Below, in pieces: positions 37,201 to 47,932 of a stretch of DNA of 64,000 nucleotides. Under the pieces are notes generated by a model. The model was given only the letters and a program-made list of their open reading frames with translations. It ran no database searches and had not been told where the DNA came from. The stretch covers positions 1,383,073 to 1,447,072 of the forward strand of contig NC_040032.1 of NCBI RefSeq assembly GCF_000972845.2, in the 5' to 3' direction. Source of the DNA: Larimichthys crocea (Eukaryota > Chordata > Actinopteri > Sciaenidae). Position 1 is the first letter of the stretch, and every line of letters starts with the position of its first letter. Both the position numbers and the translations under genes were made by a program.

Positions 37201-40200
37201 ACCTGACCAACAGAGACACATCAGAGTCGCTCTGACCAACGGCGTCGCTGGCGTTGGAAAAACCTTCTCAGTGCTGAAGTTCACTCTGGACTGGGCAGAG
37301 GGCTCGGAGAACCAAGATGTCAGTCTGGTGGTTCTGCTCTCGTTCAGGGAGCTGAACTTGATCAAAGATGAGCGGTTCAGTCTTCTCACGCTGCTCCATG
37401 TTTTCCATCCAACATTACAGAAGGTCACAGCAGAGAAGCTCGCTGTCTGTAAACTTCTGTTCATCTTTGACGGCCTGGATGAAAGCAGACTTTCACTGGA
37501 TTTCAACAACAAAGAGCTCGTGTCTGATGTCACACAGGAGTCATCAGTCAGCGTGCTGTTGACAAGCCTCATCAAGGGGAATCTGCTTCCCTCGGCTCTC
37601 ATCTGGATAACTTCCAGACCTGCAGCAGCCAATCAGATCCCTCCTTCATGTGTTGACAGGGTAACAGAAGTACGAGGCTTCACTGACGCTCAGAAGGAGG
37701 AGTACTTCAGGAGGAGAGTCAGTGATGAAGATCTGTCCAGCAGAATCATCTCACACATCAAGACCTCCAGGAGCCTCCACATCATGTGTCTGATCCCAGT
37801 CTTCTGCTGGATCACTGCTACAGTTCTGGACCACATGTTGACCACAGACCAGAGAGGAGAGCTGCCCAAGACCCTGACTGACCTGTACTCACACTTCCTG
37901 CTGGTTCAGACAAAGAGGAAGAAGAAGAAGTACGATGAAGGACATGAGACGAGTCCACAGGAGCTGACGGAGGCTGACAGGGAAGTTCTTCTGAAGCTGG
38001 GGAGGCTGGCGTTTGAACAGCTGGAGAAAGGAAACATCATGTTCTACCAAGAAGACCTGGAGCAGTGTGGTCTGGATGTCACAGAGGCCTCGGTGTACTC
38101 AGGAGTTTGTACAAAGATCTTCAAAAGAGAGAGTGTGATCTTCCAGAAAACAGTCTACTGCTTTGTTCATCTGAGCGTTCAGGAGTTTCTGGCTGCAGTC
38201 TACCTGTTCCACTGTTACACCAATAACAAGACAGAGGTACTGAAGGACTTCCTAAAAGATGAGGAGGAGGACGAGCAGGAGGATTACTCCACCCCGGATG
38301 TCTTCCTGAAGAAGGCCATGCCACACCACAAACAAAGTGAGTCTTTTGTACAGAAGATCTCTCAGTTTTTTGGAAACGATGATGGTTATGACCCACCTTT
38401 GGATATCTTCCTGAAGAAGGTCATGAAGAAATCCCTTCAAAGTAAAAATGGTCACCTGGACCTGTTTGTTTGCTTCCTTCATGGCCTCTCTCTGGAGTCC
38501 AACCAGAGATTCTTAGGAGGCCTGCTCGGTCAGAGAAAGACCAGGTCCTGGACCATTCAGAGAGCCATCAACAACCTGAAGGAGATGAACAGTGATGGTA
38601 TCTCTCCTGACAGAAGCATCAACATCTTCCACTGTCTGATGGAGATGAACGATGACTCAGTCCATCAGGAGATCCAAGAGTTCCTGAAGTCAGAGAACAG
38701 ATCAGAGAAGAAACTCTCTGAGATCCACTGCTCAGCTCTGGCCTACATGCTGCAGATGTCGGAGGAGGTTCTGGATGAGTTGGATCTGGGGAAGTACAAC
38801 ACATCAAAGAAGGGAAAACAAAGACTGATTCCAGCTGTGAGGAACTGCAGAAAGGCTGAGTAAGTCCAGATGTGATTATCAACATTATAAAGCAACGTAA
38901 AGCTGAAGCCATCAGTATTAGAGTGAAGATACACACTTTACACACATGCACAATATCAAACTTCACACTCTGAAAGTTTTCTTAAAGTAGTATTAAAGCT
39001 GCTGATTGAAATAATTCTACATGTGTTCAACTACAAACGTCTAGAAAAATCATTTTTGTGTTTATTGCTATCAAGTCAGTGAACACAAGTATCTTCTGTC
39101 ATCTTCTAACTGTCTTTGTTTGGCTGATGGAGGCTCCACACAAATCCAGCAGAAAAACTGGAGGACTGAAGAGTTTGTGCTGAAAATGTTTTGACAGTCA
39201 TCATTTTATTTTTACAGTGTATACAGTGTGTGCACTGTGTTTCTATAGTGTGTCTTTCACTGTTTCTCTTCTCCACACACACACACACTTTCAGGGGTTA
39301 AAGACAGGTGAAGTAAAGATGTGAGTCGAGTTGACAGCAGCTCCTTACGTTCCTGTAAGTGTAATAATCTGTAATGTAGTGATTATCTGGATGATGAAGA
39401 TGAAGAGCACTGGCTGCTGTAGTTTGATCACAAAGGTTAGCTTCAGTGAGGTAGTGCTGAAAGGCTGCTGCTCAAAGTGTTTAACTATCAGTGTTTTCAG
39501 TTCAGCGTCACACAGTCTGATGAAATGTGAAGAGGAACATGAGAAATGATGTGCGGGGGAAATAGATCTGATTAAATCTGTGCCAGGACCAAATAAATAG
39601 AAGTGAAGGAGTTAAAAATAAGACTTAGAGTTCAATAATGTAGCTTTCATTTCTTTGATCAACTGGTTGGTGTTGTGGAGAAATTCCTGAAATCAATGGC
39701 ACCAGGTCAGGAGGGAAGAAAGTGTTCAGGAGCCTCTGATGTCTTCTGCTGTGATATTTATTGAAGCTTGATCAAGGAGAATCAGAGACATCCTCACATC
39801 CAATCAGGTATGCATATGAGTCGCTGTCTATTCTGCCCAACTCATGCTGGTGGTCAGACTTTAAACCCTACAGATAACAGCACACATACTATATGCCCAG
39901 AACTAGTCAGAGAGAATGTATTTCCCCATGTTAGTGTTACTGTCAGCACATTCTATTCTGGAGACACTGTTGTCTGTTTATGTTAATGGAACGTCGACGG
40001 TTAGCGATCTATTCTGTCTTGGAGGCTTCTTTTCTCCGACCAACAGTCTGAAACCCTGAAAACATTGAATTTAAGATGATATGAAATAGATAAAAGCAGC
40101 AAATTCTTACATTTGGTCAAACAGGAAATGATGTGGGACTGTTTGTCTACAAACCTTGTGATCAATGGCTGACCAGCTCAGACTGAACAACTGACCAGCT

Positions 40201-41220
40201 GAGCTACAGACGCTCATGTTGATGTGCTTTGTGATGCAAAATGCACAGAGTCCATTTTTAGAATAAAATGTCAGATTTTATTTGACTTTAACTTTTATAT
40301 TCTCTGTCATCACAGACTTACTTCCTGTGGACTCTCAGAGACTCACTGTGAAGTCGTGGCCTCAGCTCTGAAGTCCAACCCCTCCCATCTGACACAGCTG
40401 GACCTGAGCTACAACAAGCTGCAGGATTCAGGAGTTAAGCTGTCTGCTGGACTGGAGAGTCCAAACTGTAGACTGCAGACTCTGGGGTCAGTTCATGTGT
40501 TCTGCTCTTGTACAGTGTATATCTACCAAATTTAAATCCAGAACAGAAGTTTGACATTTCTTTCAGTCTTCTTGTTTTCTGTGTTTGTCTGAGCACTAAT
40601 GACAACAGCTGTCATGAGAATTTTTTTGTAAGGAAGAACTGGATTCAAACTATCAAAGTTTAAGTTGAATTTATTATTTTTGTACAAGAAGGAGCGTTTA
40701 ACAGTGCAACACACAAGAGGGTTACAGGGAAAAGGCTCCTAGAAGAGCCTTATCAGTTGGTTCTTATACATTTTTTTAATGGACATGTCTCAGACACCTC
40801 CCTCACTGATGAGCTCAACAATGAACATTATGTATCAAAATGACACTTCTCAAACCTGTTTCTCATGTCCTTTCCTTCCCTGTCCTTGAACTACTGATAT
40901 CTCTCCCTGCCATCCTCAGCAAAACAATATCTCTCCCTGCCATCCTCAGCAAAACACAGTCCAAATAAGGGAACTGCAGGAGACATGCAAAAAACAGGAA
41001 ACACACATTGTATGATCAAAACATCTGAACCCCAGTATAATCCTAATTTTTATAACAACAGCTCTTTTTAAAGTTTGTCAGTGTGAAGGATTGATCCTTT
41101 AATGTGCTGCTATGAAACCAATATTTATTTTAGTTTAATGTGAGACATCTCTACACGAAACATGAAAAGAACAACACGTTTTCAGGAAAAATGTCTTTTT
41201 ATACAGAACCTTGAGAACTG

Positions 41221-41305
<85 letters not shown>

Positions 41306-44300
41306 ATTGAGGATGAAGCTCACAGTCAATCAGCTGTGTGCTGATGGAGATGACAGTGGTGATGAGGATAGTCTAAATCTGTGCTGTGAAATGAGAGCAT
41401 CACAAGTGCAGGGACACGTGTTAACCAGGTTTGTTTGGACTTCAGTTATTATTTATTTCATGAAGTCTGATTTATTTATTTCATGTCGGACATTTTGGAC
41501 TTCTGTAGAAAACATCTGTCTCAGTATTTTTCATCAAATTGTTCTAAATGAGAAGAAACAGAAGAAATGTCTGATTTGATGATTATTCCAGACCTGACTG
41601 AGATCAGCAGCATGTTATTAATGTGTGTTGACGTGAATGGTTGTCTGAATGTTGTGCTGACGTTTGGATGATGTCTGTAGAAGGCTGACATTATGATGAT
41701 CCACAATAACACAATGACAAAGTCACTCTACTCATTTTAGAGAAAAGCTCATTGATTAGGACATAGTAATGTTGAGCTGCACATTTCAAACCTGAACACA
41801 TCTGATTGGATTATAAATGGATTTTTATCAACATCATTTATTCTTTATTCAGATTGAGGAACTGCAGTTTGTCAGAGATCAGCTGTGCTTCTCTGGCCTC
41901 AGCTCTGAAGTCCAACCCCTCCCATCTGACAGAGCTGGACCTGAGCAGCAACAACCTGCAGGATTCAGGAGTGAAGCTGCTGTGTGATTTTCTGGAGAGT
42001 CCACACTGCAGACTGAAGACTCTGAGGTCAGTTCACTGACTCTCTGTTACTATTGTAGATCTGATGTTTAATTAACAATTGAAGCTAATTTATGTTCAGA
42101 CATAACTTACATCCATAAAGTTGTAAATGTCCTTTTGTTCATATTTTCATGTTTGTTGTATTAAATTTAGTCTGCAGTCACAAAGACTTGTGTTTCTTAA
42201 AGAAACTGTAGAAAATGTCTCTGTTAGTGGTTAAAGTCAATGAATGTTTAGAATTGTTGGTCAATGGTCACATCTGTATACAGAAGATCCTCTGAACTCA
42301 GATTAGTTTGAAATGATCAAGTTTACTTGTTGAAGTAGAAATATTTCTTTGCTTTCTGTTGATTTCAAAGTGTTTTCACAGATCAGATCAGATCAGATAG
42401 ACTTTAATGATCCCACACTGGGGAAATTCACTTGTCACAGTAGCTCATATACACAATGTTGATGATCAATTATTCACAAGTAAGAAATGTACAAAAAGTC
42501 ATGAAGTCATGCTGGTGCTGAAGAGTGTGACAGCTGCTGGAATGAAGGAGCTGTGGTAGATCTCCTTCTTCCATGGTGGGAGTATCAGTCTGTTGCTGAA
42601 GGAGCTACTTAAGCCCACCACAGTCTCATGCAGGAGGTGAGAGGAGCCGCTCATGATGGATGTCAGTTTGGCCAGCATCCTCCTCTCTCCCACCTCCTCC
42701 ATGCTCACAGGCCACCGACACTTCAGCCTTTGCTCTCCTATCCTCTGTCACAAGTTGAAAGCCATCCAAAGTCAGCAGCGAATCCACAGCGAGTTCATTC
42801 AGCCATGATGCTCTCCATACTCCCTCTGTAGCCTGGTTAGGGCCGTTAGCCGTTAGCTCCTCCATCTTATTGGGGAGAGATCTTCCATTCCCCATGATAA
42901 CAGACGGTACGGATGGTCTGTATGGCCTTTTCTGCTCCTGGTGCTTAGATCCAGCTCTGCATCCTCGTCTGCTTCTTCTCAGTTCTGCAGGGATCAGCGG
43001 CCTTTCCACAGACGCTATGCTAGCACTACCTCGTGCTAACAGCTGTTCTGGAGTGTAAACAAGAGGGCTTTTTTTGAATGGGTCACCTGATGTATTCATG
43101 AAGGAGTCCATACAGCAGAAAGACAAAAACATTTATCTCCACAGTTCAAAGTAAACGCTTGATCACAAAATGTCTGCAGATGAGTGCAGAAAAAACATGA
43201 ACAAAGTACTAAAAATACTAAAAAACACAGAGAAGTGTTCAGAGCTACTGGAACTGGCTGCCAACCAGACGACGCCATAGCAACATAAATAAAACAAATG
43301 ATGTCTGATCATTGATATTAATCCTTCAGAACACACACACACACACACACAGATGAGCAGCATGTTATTAATCTGTGTTGACGTGAATGGTTGTGTGAAT
43401 GTTGTGCTGTCGTTTGGATGATGTCTGTAGAAGGCTGACGTTATGATGATCCACAATAACACAATGACAAAGTCACTCTACTCATTTTAGAGAAAAGCTC
43501 ATTGATTAGGACATAGTAATGTTGAGCTGCACATTTCAAACCTGAACACATCTGATTGGATTATAAATGGATTTTTATCAACATCATTTATTCTTTTTTC
43601 AGATTGGAGGGCTGCAGTTTGTCAGAGATCAGCTGTGCTTCTCTGGCCTCAGCTCTGAAGTCCAACCCCTCCCATCTGACAGATCTGGAGCTGAGTGACA
43701 ATGAGCTGCAGGATTCAGGAGTGAAGCTGCTGTGTGATTTTCTGGAGAGTCCACACTGCAGACTGAAGACTCTGGGGTCAGTTCACTGACTCTCTCTTAC
43801 TATTGTAGATCTGATGTTTAATTAACAATTGAAGCTAATTTATGTTCAGACATAACTTAAAAGTTGTAAATGTCCTTTTGTTCATATTTTCATGTTTGTT
43901 GTATTAAATTTAGTCTGCAGTCACAAAGATTTGTTTTTCTTAAAGATACTGTAGAAAATGTCTCTGTTAGTGGTTAAAGTCAATGAAATAGACTTTAATG
44001 ATCCCACACTGGGGAAATTCACTTGTCACAGTAGCTCATATACACAATGTTGATGATCAATTATTCACAAGTAAGAAATGTACAAAAAGTCATGAAGTCA
44101 TGCTGGTGCTGAAGAGTGTGACAGCTGCTGTAATGAAGGAGCTGTGGTAGATCTCCTTCTTCCATGGTGGGAGTATCAGTCTGTTGCTGAAGGAGCTACT
44201 TAAGCCCACCACAGTCTCATGCAGGAGGTGAGAGAAGCCGCTCATGATGGATGTCAGTATGGCCATTTTGGCCAGCATCCTCCTCTCTCCCACCTCCTCC

Positions 44301-44907
44301 ATGCTCACAGGCCACCGACACTTCAGCCTTGCTCCTATCCATCCTCTGTCACAAGTTGAAAGCAATCCAAAGTCAGCAGCGAATCCACAGCGAGTTCATT
44401 CACCATGATGCTCCCATACCCCTCTGTAGCCTGGTTAGGGCCGTTAGCCGTAGTCCTCCATCTTATTGGGGAGAGATCTCCATTCCCCATGATAACAACG
44501 GTACGGATGGTCTGTATGGCCTTTTCTGCTCCTGGTGCTTAGATCCAGCTCTGCATCCTCGTCTGCTTCTTCTCAGTTCTGCAGGGATCAGCGGCCTTTC
44601 CACAGACGCTATGCTAGCACTACCTAGTGCTAACAGCTGTTCTGGAGTGTAAACAAGAGGGCTTTTTATGAATGGGTCACCTGATGTATTCATGAAGGTC
44701 CATACAGCAGAAAGACAAAACATTTATCTCCACAGTTCAAAGTAACGTTGACCACAAAATGTCTGCAGATGAGTGAGAAAAAACATGAACAAAGTACTAA
44801 AAATACAAAAACACAGAGAAGTGTTAAGAGCTACTGGAACTGGTGCCACAGACGAGGCCAATAGCAACATAAATAAAACAAATGGTTGATCATTGATTGA
44901 TCTTCAG

Positions 44908-44942
<35 letters not shown>

Positions 44943-46640
44943 CCCAGATACAGCATGTTATAATGTGTGACGTGAATGGTTGTCTGAATGTTGTTGATGT
45001 GTGCGACGTTGGATGATGTCTGTAAAGGCTGACATTATGATGATCCACAATAACACAATGACAAAGTCACTCACCCATTTTAGAGAAAAGCTCATTGATT
45101 AGGACATAGTAAGTTTGAGCTGCACATTTCAAACCTGAAACATCTGATTGGATTATAAATGATTTTTATCACATCATTTATTTCTTATTCAGATTGTGAA
45201 CTGCAGTTTGTCAGAGATCAGCTGTGCTCTCTGGCCTCAGCTCTGAAGTCCAACCCCCATCTGACAGACCTGGACCTGAGCTACAACACCTGAAGGATTC
45301 AGGTGAAGCCTGTTGATTTGTGGAGAGTCCACACTGCAGTCTGCAGACTCGAGGTCAGTAGAGGGTGCAGTCAGTCCATGTTGGTCTCAGCAGTATTGTA
45401 CTAAACACAGTTAGTATCAAAGCACAGATCCAGTATTTCCTGTAAACCTCCGACCTTCTCAGCGGCTGCTTCCTCAGTGAAGCTGTGAGAGGAGAACGGT
45501 GACAGGCTTCAGGATGGACAGAAAGACAAGAGAGAGAGAACAGTCAGCCAATCAGATGAGCCAGAAGCTCGTTGTGATCATGTGTTTTTGGTTGATGTGA
45601 GACGACTGTTGTTGTTGTGTTCATGTCACAGGAAATAAGCTGATTCCAGCTGACAGCATTCCAGATGTACAGAGACAGTGGTCCCATTCATCAGATCTGA
45701 TCTCAAAGTGTTTGTTCTCTCATTCCAACACTAAAGAACTGATCAGTTCATCTTTGTCACAGCTCTCAGATCAGTCTGACTGAAGCCTGCAAAGAAGCAT
45801 CATTACATTTAGTGAGCATGTGGTCTTTGTACAGAGCAGACCTCTGCTGAAGTCCAGGACCCACAGCTGAAAATGAAAGTGAGCAGTGAATGTCTCTCTG
45901 TTTCTGCACTGATGATGCGTTCAGGGACTGTCAGCACTTTATTTCCACGTGTACTTGAGTGAAATGTGCAGAGTCAACAGACTTGCAGGTCTGTGACTTC
46001 AGTCCAACACGTTAACATGAGAGCTGACAGGAAGCTGGCTACGCTACACCGCCGCTCCACTTGTGTCTGAACAGGACTGAGTCCTGCTGGTCTTTATACT
46101 GGATGTGCTGCATCACTGACTGACAGCTGATGAAGGGAGTCTCTGGAACACTGATCATGCTTCTGTTTTGTCTGTCTGTTCTCTCATCAGGTCGGAGTCT
46201 GCTTATCTCTTAAACTATCGGTGATCTCTGTGAGAGTGTGAGTGGTGAAAAGGTGTTTGCGTTGAGGAGAGGATCAGCTGAGTCCTGATGACCAGAAGGT
46301 TGAAGCAGCCAGCATCAGCTCTGACTGGGCCATGTTACTGGGAGGTGGATTGGGAGAGGAGACTTTCATCCGCAGAGACGGACGGAGGAATCACAAACAA
46401 GGGGAGATGACTGTCGCGCTGCAGTCTGAACTGCTCTGAGATCAGCCTCCACTGTCAGACACAATGTCAAGTCCCACCATCATCATGTTGTTCCTCTGGA
46501 TCATGGACAGAGGATCATCAGTTGGATCTGGACTGCTCTGCTGCTGCTGACACACTGAGACTCCTCCACTCCCTCTGCTCACACTCAGCCACCTGGACCT
46601 GGACCCTATTCTCACCACTACCAGACGTTGGTCCCAGTTT
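34153..46640 (+). CDS. NLR immune receptor: exon-repeat array, RING, FISNA-NACHT, LRR, decayed B30.2
   Basis: A fish NLR-C (NLRC3-like) cytosolic pattern sensor. Coding exons: 34153-34271; 34503-34622; 34989-35108; 35475-35594; 35961-36080; RING 36588-36823; FISNA-NACHT 36945-38859; LRRs 40316-40486, 41853-42026, 43603-43776 and damaged 45193-45353; and a damaged B30.2 region. Phases agree through the third LRR exon, giving about 1,089 codons. The large exon then has Walker A GVAGVGKT and Walker [11 protein letters not shown]. The family is hugely expanded in teleosts. The receptor may be intact to LRR 3 with a lost or mis-sequenced C-terminus. I cannot assign an orthologue. Confidence 0.85.
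34503..36080 (+). repeat. 486-bp tandem array of four 120-bp coding exons
   Basis: Exons start at 34503, 34989, 35475 and 35961, exactly 486 bp apart each time. Each exon is 120 nt, phase 2 in and out, and encodes about 40 residues of the [20 protein letters not shown] type ending EPGPSDTK. Exons 3, 4 and 5 appear identical, and the three introns between exons 2-5 also appear identical. Exon 2 differs at a few positions ([12 protein letters not shown] against [12 protein letters not shown]). The symmetrical phase allows any copy number without a frameshift. Function of the peptide is unknown; it is low-complexity, charged and Ser/Pro-rich. Confidence 0.93.
36588..36823 (+). CDS. NLR RING-finger exon
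   Basis: The 236-nt exon encodes a C3HC4 [24 protein letters not shown], then CRHC and CPQC. Spacing is CX2C, CXHX2CX2C and CX2C. A RING of this kind is an E3 ubiquitin-ligase domain and resembles TRIM-family RINGs. Acceptor TTCACAG is followed by A that completes the Lys codon from the previous exon. The donor follows CTGTCCAAA/GTAAGA, and the single A joins TG of the next exon to make ATG. Both phase joins support real splicing into the NLR. Confidence 0.85.
36945..38859 (+). CDS. NLR FISNA-NACHT large exon
   Basis: The exon encodes about 638 residues. First comes the FISNA region ([38 protein letters not shown]). Then NACHT: Walker [10 protein letters not shown] near protein residue 380, Walker [12 protein letters not shown] near 450, and the sensor-like [13 protein letters not shown]-associated helical domains follow, with [12 protein letters not shown] and [18 protein letters not shown]. 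The exon ends [12 protein letters not shown] at a GA/GTAAGT donor. A 35-codon internal repeat around two FLKKxM motifs (38297 and 38402) is unusual and separately reported. No stop or frameshift is seen. Confidence 0.93.
40316..40486 (+). CDS. NLR LRR exon 1
   Basis: The 171-nt exon after TCACAG encodes one ribonuclease-inhibitor-type [23 protein letters not shown], then [20 protein letters not shown]. It is one codon shorter than the other copies (KLSAGLESP against [10 protein letters not shown]). Confidence 0.88.
40898..40957. repeat. 30-bp tandem duplication in the intron
   Basis: ATATCTCTCCCTGCCATCCT continuing CAGCAAAACA occurs twice in succession. Confidence 0.85.
41221..41301. repeat. 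(CA)n microsatellite with an AT core
   Basis: About 40 dinucleotides, with a short (AT)n block inside, in the NLR intron. Confidence 0.95.
41853..42026 (+). CDS. NLR LRR exon 2
   Basis: The 174-nt exon after TTATTCAG encodes [20 protein letters not shown], then [20 protein letters not shown], a ribonuclease-inhibitor-type LRR. The phase (2 in, 2 out) matches its neighbours. Confidence 0.9.
42382..43290 (-). mobile_element. Internally deleted LINE copy A
   Basis: The left end is a fish 3' repeat (AGATAGACTTTAATGATCCC, then CACACTGGGGAAATTCAC). On the minus strand the right part encodes [20 protein letters not shown], then [20 protein letters not shown] and LTLDGFQLV, the start of a CR1/L2-like endonuclease. 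The middle of the ORF is missing. It sits in the NLR intron. Confidence 0.7.
43329..43352. repeat. (CA)n microsatellite
   Basis: About 12 CA units at the end of LINE copy A. The matching repeat after copy B lies at 44909-44941. Confidence 0.9.
43603..43776 (+). CDS. NLR LRR exon 3
   Basis: The 174-nt exon encodes [20 protein letters not shown], then [20 protein letters not shown]. The repeat variable positions differ from exon 2, so these are not simple clones. Confidence 0.9.
43986..44880 (-). mobile_element. Internally deleted LINE copy B
   Basis: It is the same internally deleted LINE as copy A, duplicated along with the LRR exon. It has the same junctions, with more small deletions. The shared deletion shows that the LINE was already in place before the duplication. 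Confidence 0.7.
45193..45353 (+). pseudogene. Decayed NLR LRR exon 4
   Basis: It matches LRR exons 2 and 3 but is 161 nt, with several scattered deletions (for example CCCCTCCC to CCCCC). Frame is lost. Acceptor ATTCAG and donor GAG/GTCAGT remain. Confidence 0.75.
46190..46640 (+). pseudogene. Decayed B30.2 (PRY-SPRY) exon
   Basis: Fragments in different frames resemble the C-terminal B30.2 of fish NLRs: [11 protein letters not shown] near 46320, ISRR/KGDDCR-like near 46400, WSLNCSE-like near 46425, and SDTLRLLH-like near 46550. At least five small indels break the frame. A splice acceptor CTCATCAG lies at 46184-46191. B30.2 normally follows the LRRs and is a ligand-binding fold. Confidence 0.6.
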
Positions 46641-46740
46641 AACAGATGATGTTAGCTATAAACAAAGAAACAAAGGGCTAGACTACAAAGTACAAACAAA
46701 AATACACTCTTCGAGAAGGAAAACAAAAGAACACTAGAGC

Positions 46741-46990
46741 AGGACTGTGGGCTATGAAAATAAGGCTTAGGTGAACGCTACGAGAGACGAAACACTTCGG
46801 CATAGGACAAAGGGAGACGCAGACAATATATACACAGGGTAATGGAGAACAGGTGGAAACAGTCAGACCGGTGGCACATGAGGAAGGGCAAGTGACCTGA
46901 AACGAGAGGACAGGTAAATACCAAAATAAAACAGGAAATGACGAGACAGGACAAAAACTTAACTTGACCTCACCGCGGTGTGACAGTCGT
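46741..46990. repeat. Gypsy-type or related repeat fragment
   Basis: Words such as GGTGGAAACAGTCAGACC, GACAGGTAAATACCAAAATAAA and TTGACCTCACCGCGGTGTG recur in fish LTR elements. No frame survives. 46991-47638 shows no gene. Confidence 0.4.
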
Positions 46991-47638
46991 AGTATAAACT
47001 CTTATATTTAGTCAGAGGTTTGTGTTGGAGCATGCTAGTATGTAGATGAAATCCTTGCATGGGCTTTTGTAGCATTTTAATTGGGATTCTCCTTTTTGTA
47101 GCAGATCAATGATTTGTAATGGAAATATAAGTAAAACCATCATAGCCATAAGCCTTAACCAGTGTGAATTAACAAGAGTGGAAATATGTAATCATGGAAA
47201 TCCTTCTTGTTTTTGTAACCTTTAAAAAAGTGTATTTTCATTCAAAACGTGTGTTTGTTCTATTTGTTTTATTCTAAAGAGCTCCATGTGTCATTTCATT
47301 CATGATTAGCCTGTGAGCTGCATCTGCTCCTGCATTTGTCTTTGATTAGTGTCTCGCTAAGCTGTCTTAATAAATCCTAATTTGTGTTATGTTTTGTGCT
47401 TTGTTTCAGTTTTACTAAATAAATTGGTGCTCCCTTAATTTCACCAAGAAAAGTCAGGCCTTGTAGATTTTGAAGGACATCCAGTGTCAGCTGACTGTCC
47501 AGCTTTGAAAGTGTTTTCATTATGAGGACAGTATACAGGACTTAGTCTCTAACGCAAGATCCAGACTTCTGACACACAACGTGAAATGAATGAGAAAAAT
47601 GTCAGAGATAGAAACTCTAAACTTGAGTGTCAAATCTG

Positions 47639-47932
47639 TCAAATCAAATGTTTATTTATCATTTACACAAACAAACAAACAATAAAATAATAAATATATA
47701 TTTTTTAAATAAGAGAAACAATCAGGACACATCGATTTCTTCTTACAGCGTGAAAACAAAATCAAAATTCACAAAGCTCGTCAACTATTTTATTTAATTG
47801 AATCATCAGTATGGCCTCCAGACAGGCTCCTCCCCTCTTATAGAGAGACACGCCCCTTCAATATAATTGCTCAGCGTTGTGACGTTGCGGTCCTCCCCCG
47901 CGGGTTGGTGCGGTTGGTTCGGTCCGTAGTGG
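47639..47932 (-). pseudogene. Second copy of the RUNX C-terminus and 3' UTR
   Basis: It matches 18449-18725 on the same strand. The minus-strand frame reads YGPNQPHQPAGEDRNVTTLS, then EEPVWRPY and TGA at 47808-47806. VWRPY is the RUNX Groucho/TLE-binding terminus, intact here. The similarity stops at 47932, where Harbinger-related DNA begins, so upstream coding exons are missing. Confidence 0.7.

Larger units (their letters stand above)
41606..43345 (+). repeat. LRR-exon duplication unit 1 (about 1.7 kb)
   Basis: It contains the LRR exon 41853-42026 and an intronic LINE remnant. It matches 43346-44940 in order and orientation: intron lead, exon, tail, LINE piece and (CA)n. A third partial copy follows from 44941. 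The unit has been tandemly duplicated. Confidence 0.85.
43346..44940 (+). repeat. LRR-exon duplication unit 2
   Basis: Same order of parts as unit 1, with its own LRR exon (43603-43776) and LINE copy B. It differs from unit 1 by substitutions and small deletions. Confidence 0.85.
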
